Program-made: the position numbers and the translations under genes | Notes under the pieces: model-generated | Seen by the model: only the letters and a program-made list of their open reading frames with translations | What the model was told of the DNA's origin: nothing | Database searches by the model: none | Assembly: GCA_902787025.1 (NCBI GenBank) | Contig: CADAER010000024.1 | Coordinates: 6,364-43,916 of the forward strand | Length of the DNA stretch: 37,553 nucleotides | DNA from: Oscillospiraceae bacterium | GTDB taxonomy: Bacteria; Bacillota; Clostridia; Oscillospirales; Acutalibacteraceae | Direction of reading: 5' to 3' | Shown: positions 32,107 through 37,553 of the stretch, one piece after another | Layout: the number at the start of each line of letters is the position of its first letter | Position numbering within the stretch: position 1 is the stretch's first letter

Positions 32107-33297
32107 ATGGCTTCAATAAAAATGGGCGTATTCGGCGCGTGGAGAGGCAATTCCTATATTGACCTTATGCTTCGCGAGCCTGAAATCGACCTCTTCGCGA
32201 TATGCGACAAAAACATTGACAATCTCTGCGATGACGGAAAACTCGCCGAAATACCGAAATTCAGAGATTTCGACGAATTTCTGTCATACGGAAAAGAAAA
32301 CGGGATGAACGCCGTCTTCCTCGCCAATTATTTTCATCAGCACGCGCCTTTCGCGATAAAGGCGATGAACGCGGGGCTCGATGTTTTCAGCGAATGCACG
32401 GCGGCGTCAACCCTGAAAGAATGTGTTGAACTCGTCGAGACCGTTGAGAAAACGGGCAGAAAATATATGCTGTGCGAAAACTATCCGTTTTCAAACGAAA
32501 TGCTGAAAATGGAGGAAATCGCCCGCGAAGGCGCACTCGGCTCGCTTCTCTACGCGGAGGGCGAATACAACCACTCGGGCGGCAACGAGGAGCTCAGACG
32601 CCTCACGCCCGGCAGATACCACTGGCGCGCCTGGCTGCCGAGAACCTACTACCTCACGCACTCTCTCGGTCCGATTATGTATATCACAAAAACCGAAGTC
32701 CGCTATGTCTCGGCAAGAGCCTCGCACTCGGATTTGCTCTATGAACTGCGGGAGTGGCGGCACAACTACGACGGAGCCGCCCATATGCTCTGCGAAATGT
32801 CGGGCGGTATGACCGCGAGATTCACGGGCTGCACAGCGATGGCGTCCGACTACGGCAGATACCGTGTCTGCGGCGACATTTCAGGCGTCGAGGCGGGCGG
32901 ATACATCCCCGGCGGCAAAGTCCGTCAGTTCTGGCACGAACACACAAAGCCCGACGGGCAGAACGAAAACGTGCTCCTGATTGACCCCGCCTTCGACGAC
33001 GACAAAAAGGCGAAAAATGCGGGGCACGGCGGCGGAGACTACCGCGTCGTGCAGAATATAAAGGATTATCTCATTTGCGGAAAAGAGCCGTTTTTCGATG
33101 TTTACCGCGCGGTGAATATGTCGGCGACGGCGATACTGGGTTGGAGGAGCTGTCTTAATCACGGAGAGAACTTTAAGGTTCCCGATTTCAGAAACAAAGA
33201 AGAAAGAGAAGCGGTCAGGGACGATGACCTCACGCCCTTCCCCGACGAAAACGGAGAAGGCGCGACATTACCCGCCGCTCTTCCCTTTGAAGAATAA
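32107..33297 (+). CDS. Gfo/Idh/MocA-family oxidoreductase
   Basis: 396 residues with GGAGG before the ATG. A Rossmann N-terminus reads M-G-V-F-G-A-W-R-G-N-S-Y (a W/R variant of G-x-G-x-x-G), then F-A-I-C-D. A-V-F-L-A-N-Y-F-H-Q-H-A and D-V-F-S-E-C-T-A-A-S-T follow. The usual E-K-P lysine of the family is replaced (E-C-T). N-Y-P-F and the C-terminal barrel are present. NAD(P)-dependent sugar or inositol-type dehydrogenase; the missing lysine makes the reaction less certain. Cotranscribed with the transporter. Confidence 0.87.
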   Translation: MASIKMGVFGAWRGNSYIDLMLREPEIDLFAICDKNIDNLCDDGKLAEIPKFRDFDEFLSYGKENGMNAVFLANYFHQHAPFAIKAMNAGLDVFSECTAASTLKECVELVETVEKTGRKYMLCENYPFSNEMLKMEEIAREGALGSLLYAEGEYNHSGGNEELRRLTPGRYHWRAWLPRTYYLTHSLGPIMYITKTEVRYVSARASHSDLLYELREWRHNYDGAAHMLCEMSGGMTARFTGCTAMASDYGRYRVCGDISGVEAGGYIPGGKVRQFWHEHTKPDGQNENVLLIDPAFDDDKKAKNAGHGGGDYRVVQNIKDYLICGKEPFFDVYRAVNMSATAILGWRSCLNHGENFKVPDFRNKEEREAVRDDDLTPFPDENGEGATLPAALPFEE

Positions 33298-33347
33298 CAG
33301 GCAGAAAACTGCCCCGACCGAAACGGCTTGAAGCCGCAGATTTGCTT

Positions 33348-34706
33348 ATGACTCGTAAAAATCAGATTGATATGACCCAGGGACCTTTCCTTAAAAAGAT
33401 TCTGGTCTTCGCGGTCCCTCTTATGTTCACGGGGCTCTTACAGCTCCTTTACCACTCCGCCGACATCGCCGTTGTGGGCAGATTCGTCGGCAAGGAGGCG
33501 CTCGCGGCCGTCGGCTCGACGGGCTCTCTCGTAAACCTCTTCGTCAACCTTTTTATAGGTATGTCGATGGGAAGCGGCGTAATAACCGCGAAACACATAG
33601 GCGAAAAAGACGCCGTGAAAACTCACGACTGCGTTCACACAGCCCTGCTCCTCTCGGCTGTGTCGGGCGTTTTTCTGTGCGTCATCGGCTTTTTCGGCAG
33701 CACCCAGATGCTTAAACTTATGAAAGTGCCCGCCGATGTCATCGACCTCGCCACTCTCTATCTGCGCCTCTACTTTTTAGGCGCGCCCGCCCTGCTTATC
33801 TACAATTTCAGCGCCTCCGTAATAAGAGCGACGGGCGACACGAAAAGCCCTTTCATCATTCTTTCAACGACGGGGCTCGTAAATGTTCTTTTAAACCTCT
33901 TTTTCGTGATAGTTCTTCATATGGGCGTCGCGGGCGTGGCGATACCCACGGTCATTTCGCAGACCCTCGCGGCTGTCGCCGCGGTCATCTACCTCTGCCG
34001 TCTTGACGGCGACTGCCGCCTGAAATTAAAGGAACTGCGCTTTCACAAAAAGGAACTTCTCGCGATTATGAGAATAGGAATCCCCGCGGGGCTGCAGAAT
34101 ATTCTGTTCTCCGTTTCAAATATAATTATCCAGAGCAATGTCAACTCCTTCGGCTCCGCCGCGATGGCGGGCATAGCCGCGGGCTCCAATTTCGACGGCT
34201 ACATCTACACCTGCACAAACGCCGTCGCCCAGACCACAATGACCTTCACCTCACAGAATATCGGCGCGAAAAAATACGAAAATGTCGGCAGGGTTTACCG
34301 CATCTGCCTGCTCTGCGCCGCGATTATAGCGATTTCAATCGAAATGACAGGCTTCGCCCTGTCGGAACAGATTACGGGAATCTTCACGAAGGATCCCGCC
34401 GTCGCCGCGATAGCCGTGCAGAGAATGCGGTTCATTATGCCGTTCTTTATGTTCTGCTCGCTTATGGATGTCGGCGGCTGTCAGTTGCGCGGTATGGGCA
34501 GAAGCGTCGAGCCTATGCTCATCTCCCTCCTGCTCGCCTGCGGTCTGAGAATAGTCTGGGTTTTCTTCGTCCTCCCGCTCAACCGCACATTAATCTTCCT
34601 CTACTGGTCTTATCCCCTCTCCTGGGGCGTCACCTTCTTAGTCCTTCTCGGCTTCTATTTCTTCGCCCGCAGAAAACTCCCTGACAAAGAGAAGCAAATC
34701 AGCTGA
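33348..34706 (+). CDS. MATE-family multidrug/toxin exporter
   Basis: About 452 residues; ATG at 33348 chosen over TTG at 33342. Two six-helix halves: P-L-M-F-T-G-L-L-Q-L-L-Y-H-S-A-D near 27, F-V-G-K-E-A-L-A-A-V-G-S-T-G, A-T-G-D-T-K-S-P and the second-half P-A-G-L-Q-N-I-L-F-S. Antiports cationic drugs or metabolites with Na+ or H+. Loosely spaced (50 bp) from the preceding gene. Confidence 0.93.
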   Translation: MTRKNQIDMTQGPFLKKILVFAVPLMFTGLLQLLYHSADIAVVGRFVGKEALAAVGSTGSLVNLFVNLFIGMSMGSGVITAKHIGEKDAVKTHDCVHTALLLSAVSGVFLCVIGFFGSTQMLKLMKVPADVIDLATLYLRLYFLGAPALLIYNFSASVIRATGDTKSPFIILSTTGLVNVLLNLFFVIVLHMGVAGVAIPTVISQTLAAVAAVIYLCRLDGDCRLKLKELRFHKKELLAIMRIGIPAGLQNILFSVSNIIIQSNVNSFGSAAMAGIAAGSNFDGYIYTCTNAVAQTTMTFTSQNIGAKKYENVGRVYRICLLCAAIIAISIEMTGFALSEQITGIFTKDPAVAAIAVQRMRFIMPFFMFCSLMDVGGCQLRGMGRSVEPMLISLLLACGLRIVWVFFVLPLNRTLIFLYWSYPLSWGVTFLVLLGFYFFARRKLPDKEKQIS

Positions 34707-34779
34707 CTCAATATCGTTTATCCGCCCGCAAACACCACCCCGCAAAACTCAATAATCTTTATCAAAGAAGGTCAGAAGC

Positions 34780-35919
34780 ATGTCATCCGAAACAAAAAGC
34801 ATTAACTCCGCCCCCCGCGACCGGACTATCATCCGCACGGGAATCATCGGCATCGCCGTAAACGTGCTGCTCGCCGCGTTCAAGGCGGCGGTCGGTCTCG
34901 CGACCCGCTCCATAGCCATCACCACCGACGCCGTCAACAACATCTCCGATGCGGCAAGCTCGGTAATCACGATTATCGGCACGAAATACGCGGGCAAACC
35001 CGCCGATAAAAAACATCCCTTCGGCCACGGCAGAGCGGAGTATCTCAGCGCCATGGTCATCTCCGTCCTCGTTCTGTACGCGGGCATAACAGCCTTCGTC
35101 GAGTCGGTCAAAAAGATTATCCACCCCGTAACCCCCGAGTATTCGACCGCCTCTCTCATAATAGTCGTCGCGGCGATTGTAACGAAAATCCTGCTCGGCT
35201 TCTTCGTTAAACGTACGGGCGAAAAGGTCAATTCCGACTCTCTCGTGAACTCGGGCAAGGATGCCCTGCTCGACTCGGTAATCTCCGCCTCAACCCTCGC
35301 CGCCGCGATAGTCTTCCTCGTTGCCCGCGTCTCCGTCGAAGCGTGGCTCGGCGCGGTAATCGGCGTTATCATCGTGAAATCGGGCATCGATATGCTGCGC
35401 GAAACCCTCTCCAAAATTCTCGGCGAGAGCGCCGACGCCGAACTCGCCAAAAATATAAAAAGCACCGTTCTCTCTTTCCCCGAGATAAGCGGCGCCTATG
35501 ACCTCGTGCTTCACAACTACGGTCCCGAAACCTATACGGGAAGCGTTCACATCGAAATCCCCGACACTCTGAGCGCCGACGACCTCGACAAACTCATCCG
35601 CAGGGTGACGGTTGAGGTCTATGAAAAATATGATGTCATCCTCACGGGCGTGGGTATTTACAGCGTCAACACGAAGAATCCCGCCGCCATAGAAGCGAGG
35701 GAGCGCGTGCGCGAAATCGTTATGAACATCCCCAATATACTCGAGCTGCACGGCTTTTATCTCGACGAGAACGAAAAAACCATCCGTTTCGATATCGTCA
35801 TAAGCTTCGACGCGGGCGACAGAAACGCGGTTTACAAAGAAGTCTGCGAAAAGGTCGGCGCCGAATTCCCCGGCTACACCCTGCAAATAGTAATGGACAC
35901 CGACTACACCGCGGAATAA
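34780..35919 (+). CDS. Cation diffusion facilitator, probable Mn2+ exporter
   Basis: 379 residues. Six membrane helices to about residue 200, F-G-H-G-R-A-E-Y at 81-88, then a cytoplasmic domain, and a longer tail than usual (about 305-379). The transport site reads N53-x-x-x-D57 in helix 2 and D161-x-x-x-D165 in helix 5, the pattern of Mn-CDF proteins such as MntE rather than H-x-x-x-D of zinc exporters. Mn preference is therefore predicted. GGTCAGAAGC precedes the ATG. Confidence 0.9.
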   Translation: MSSETKSINSAPRDRTIIRTGIIGIAVNVLLAAFKAAVGLATRSIAITTDAVNNISDAASSVITIIGTKYAGKPADKKHPFGHGRAEYLSAMVISVLVLYAGITAFVESVKKIIHPVTPEYSTASLIIVVAAIVTKILLGFFVKRTGEKVNSDSLVNSGKDALLDSVISASTLAAAIVFLVARVSVEAWLGAVIGVIIVKSGIDMLRETLSKILGESADAELAKNIKSTVLSFPEISGAYDLVLHNYGPETYTGSVHIEIPDTLSADDLDKLIRRVTVEVYEKYDVILTGVGIYSVNTKNPAAIEARERVREIVMNIPNILELHGFYLDENEKTIRFDIVISFDAGDRNAVYKEVCEKVGAEFPGYTLQIVMDTDYTAE

Positions 35920-35931
35920 CACCCCAAACAC

Positions 35932-35957
35932 AAAAGCCGCCCGCGGGCGGCTTTTTT
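35932..35957. terminator. Bidirectional intrinsic terminator
   Basis: AAAA-GCCGCCCGCGGGCGGC-TTTTTT between convergent genes. Confidence 0.88.
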
Positions 35958-36759
35958 ATTCTCCCAGAAATCTCACAATATTGTTATAAAAAATATCACC
36001 GAGCTCCGAATCCGTGAACCCCGCGCGAAGAAGCGCCTTTATCTCCGTCTCCGCCCTCCACATCGGGTAATCCGTGCCGAAAATCACGCGCGAGGCGCCG
36101 AATTTCTCAACACAGCGGCAAAACTCGCTGTCGGAAAGATACGCCGTTGACGAACAGCAGTCAACATAAAGGTTCTCAAACTCCGAAAGTCTGTCCGCGG
36201 CGTCCTTCCACACGCTCCAGCCGCCGAGATGCGCGCCTATGATTTTGAGCGATGGGTAATCCTCAAGCACCTTCGAAGTGCGGTCAGGGTTGGAATAATC
36301 CTTCCTTATGTCTCCGAAATGAACCATAACGGGAAAGCCGTCTCTTTCGCACAGGTCAAAGATTCTGCGGCACTCCGCTCCGTCAACCGCGGAGCGCTGA
36401 AAATCGGGATGAAGCTTCACACCTTTGAGACCGAGCGAGCGCAGATGCTCATAATCCTCCTCAACGGTCTCGCTTCCCGGGTAAAGCGTGCCGAAGCCCG
36501 TGAACCTGTCGGGCAGCTTTTCAACCTCGCCGGCGATAAATTCATTTATCGAACGCACCTGATGTCCGTTTGTTGCGACCGAATGGACGAGGAAGCGGTC
36601 AACCCCCGCTTTATCTCCTTTCTCAACAAGGTCGGCGACGGTGCCTCTGCCGTGCGCGAGAACCCCGTAAAACGAGTCGATTCCCTCAACCGCTCTTTCC
36701 GCGATTTTTTCGGGATAAATATGGCAGTGCGCGTCGAAAATCCTGAAACCGCCGAACAT
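35956..36759 (-). CDS. Amidohydrolase_2-family metal-dependent hydrolase
   Basis: 267 residues from the ATG at 36759 (GGAGGTG before it); the frame reaching 36927 is non-coding leader. Metal site motifs: D-A-H-C-H near 8, K-L-H-P-D-F-Q near 119, V-H-F-G-D near 148, I-G-A-H-L-G-G near 177, and F-G-T-D-Y-P near 231. These TIM-barrel enzymes hydrolyse or decarboxylate small aromatic or amide substrates; substrate unknown. Divergent from luxS. Confidence 0.9.
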   Translation of the reverse strand: MFGGFRIFDAHCHIYPEKIAERAVEGIDSFYGVLAHGRGTVADLVEKGDKAGVDRFLVHSVATNGHQVRSINEFIAGEVEKLPDRFTGFGTLYPGSETVEEDYEHLRSLGLKGVKLHPDFQRSAVDGAECRRIFDLCERDGFPVMVHFGDIRKDYSNPDRTSKVLEDYPSLKIIGAHLGGWSVWKDAADRLSEFENLYVDCCSSTAYLSDSEFCRCVEKFGASRVIFGTDYPMWRAETEIKALLRAGFTDSELGDIFYNNIVRFLGE

Positions 36760-36792
36760 AAAGGCACCTCCTCCGTCAAATTGATATGTTAC

Positions 36793-36821
36793 AGTATAGC
36801 GGGTCCTCCCGCCGTTGTAAA
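36793..36821 (-). promoter_or_regulatory. Promoter of the amidohydrolase gene
   Basis: Leftward TTTACA (36816-36821), 17-bp spacer, TATACT (36793-36798). Confidence 0.7.
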
Positions 36822-36844
36822 TACACCCCGCGCAAATATTATGT

Positions 36845-36873
36845 TTTACAAAGAAAAAAATATGTATTATAAT
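36845..36873 (+). promoter_or_regulatory. Promoter of luxS
   Basis: TTTACA (36845-36850), 17-bp AT-rich spacer, TATAAT (36868-36873). It starts 24 bp from the divergent promoter of the amidohydrolase. No SAM riboswitch seen. Confidence 0.72.
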
Positions 36874-36904
36874 ATTTATGTCAATTTTTAAAAGAGGTGT
36901 TCCT

Positions 36905-37357
36905 ATGCAGAGAATAACTAGCTTCAATATCGATCACGACAAGCTGGAGCCGGGAATATATGTCTCCCGCGTTGACGGCGATGTCACAACCTACGATTTA
37001 CGCACGCGCAAGCCGAACAACGGCGAATATATGGATACAACCACAGCGCACACCGTTGAGCATATGTTCGCGACCTTCGCCCGCAATTCCGAGATGAAGG
37101 ATGATGTCATTTATTTCGGGCCGATGGGCTGCCGCACCGGCTTTTATCTGCTTATGAGAAACGCGGATAACGAAAAAGTCCTCGCTCTCACGAAAAAGAT
37201 TCTCGCCGACATTCTCGCTTACGAGGGACCTGTTTTCGGAGCCTCGCAGAAGGAATGCGGCAATTACAGAGACCTCGACCTCGCGAAATGCAAGGCGGAA
37301 TGTGAAATGTATCTGAAGGTCCTGCAATCCGAACAGAACTTCACCTACCCCGAATAA
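36905..37357 (+). CDS. luxS: S-ribosylhomocysteine lyase
   Basis: 150 residues from the ATG at 36905 (AAGAGGTG before it), the standard LuxS length. Metal ligands are in H-T-V-E-H (H49, H53) and E-C-G-N (C118). Catalytic cysteine is C76 in G-P-M-G-C-R-T-G-F. It splits S-ribosylhomocysteine to homocysteine and DPD, the precursor of AI-2. Serves the activated methyl cycle; signalling cannot be judged from sequence. Confidence 0.97.
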   Translation: MQRITSFNIDHDKLEPGIYVSRVDGDVTTYDLRTRKPNNGEYMDTTTAHTVEHMFATFARNSEMKDDVIYFGPMGCRTGFYLLMRNADNEKVLALTKKILADILAYEGPVFGASQKECGNYRDLDLAKCKAECEMYLKVLQSEQNFTYPE

Positions 37358-37383
37358 AAAAAGCGCCCGCGGGCGCTTTTTTT
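37356..37383. terminator. Intrinsic terminator of luxS
   Basis: AAAAA-AGCGCCCG-CGGGCGCT-TTTTTT; symmetric, so active in both directions. Confidence 0.88.
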
Positions 37384-37553
37384 AATGATTAATAATGAAT
37401 AATGAATAATTGCGGAAGGGCTCCGCCCTTACCCGATTATAAATCCACCGCAATCTCCCCTCTCGCCCAGCCTCCTCCTTTGGGGGCGCGGGTCTCCGGT
37501 GGAGACCTCTGCCGAAGGGCGAAGCGGAATGCCGCTGCCGGTGGCAGATGAAG
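37383..37553. repeat. Dispersed intergenic repeats, running off the window
   Basis: Unit TAATGATTAATAATGAATAA through GGCTCCGCCCTTACCCGATT (37383-37442) repeats 7713-7777 and 7891-7955. Unit CTTTGGGGGCGCGGGT through GGCAGATGAAG (37478-37553) repeats 8241-8317. The two families occur in the same order at both places. Confidence 0.8.

Noticed and set aside
36760-36927. N-terminal extension of the amidohydrolase
   Set aside because: It overlaps the divergent promoters and luxS start; the ATG at 36759 has GGAGGTG and begins just before the D-A-H-C-H motif.

Overview
The window looks like chromosome from an uncultured gut or rumen Clostridia, probably Oscillospiraceae/Ruminococcaceae-like. The reasons are Firmicutes-style Shine-Dalgarno sites, SPP1-type holin, QueT, LuxS, BspA-like leucine-rich-repeat surface proteins and many short GC-rich intergenic repeats. 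This assignment is inference; no rRNA or tRNA is present to anchor it. The core genes are GC-rich, and an accessory island at the left end (about 1-7.5 kb) is clearly more AT-rich.

Left island (1-7500). A restriction-modification locus is read leftward: a GIY-YIG-like/SF2 helicase restriction subunit cut by the window edge, and an adenine methyltransferase split into two overlapping genes. Behind it, in the same direction, lie a serine recombinase and a small HTH-like gene. Read rightward are an XRE regulator and a sigma-70-like factor. The 700-bp control region between the two arms has a near-consensus promoter with a LexA-type (SOS) box in its spacer, a large hairpin, and a ~95-bp direct repeat carrying two pairs of operator-like dyads, each pair spaced exactly 41 bp.

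Surface-protein and repeat region (7.5-13.4 kb). Dispersed intergenic repeats flank a giant secreted repeat protein that is frameshifted near its C-terminus. A PspC-domain gene follows.

SOS-like cassette (13.75-18.3 kb). A ~190-bp inverted-repeat-rich element is followed by a small unknown gene and a stand-alone HIRAN gene (leftward). Divergent from them is a phage-derived run with sigma-region-4/XRE regulator, small coiled-coil protein, baseplate-like protein, amidase/SH3 endolysin, XhlA-like protein and SPP1-type holin. A second LexA-type box overlaps the -35 between the two arms. No capsid, terminase, portal or integrase gene is present, so this looks like a DNA-damage-responsive lysis or cell-wall-hydrolysis module rather than a complete prophage.

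18.4-22.5 kb: a 1348-residue BspA-like secreted protein with a papain-like cysteine-protease domain. It shares a ~115-residue C-terminal module and a Cys/Asp motif with the giant protein at 9-12.6 kb.

Right half (22.5-37.5 kb), ordinary chromosome: queT behind a preQ1-type riboswitch; a leftward operon of S24 repressor, unknown protein, lplA and clan-GH-D-like glycosidase; oligopeptide-type lipoprotein then recG; a GPH/MFS transporter with a Gfo/Idh/MocA oxidoreductase; a MATE exporter; a Mn-type CDF exporter; an amidohydrolase divergent from luxS; and another copy of the dispersed repeats at the right edge.
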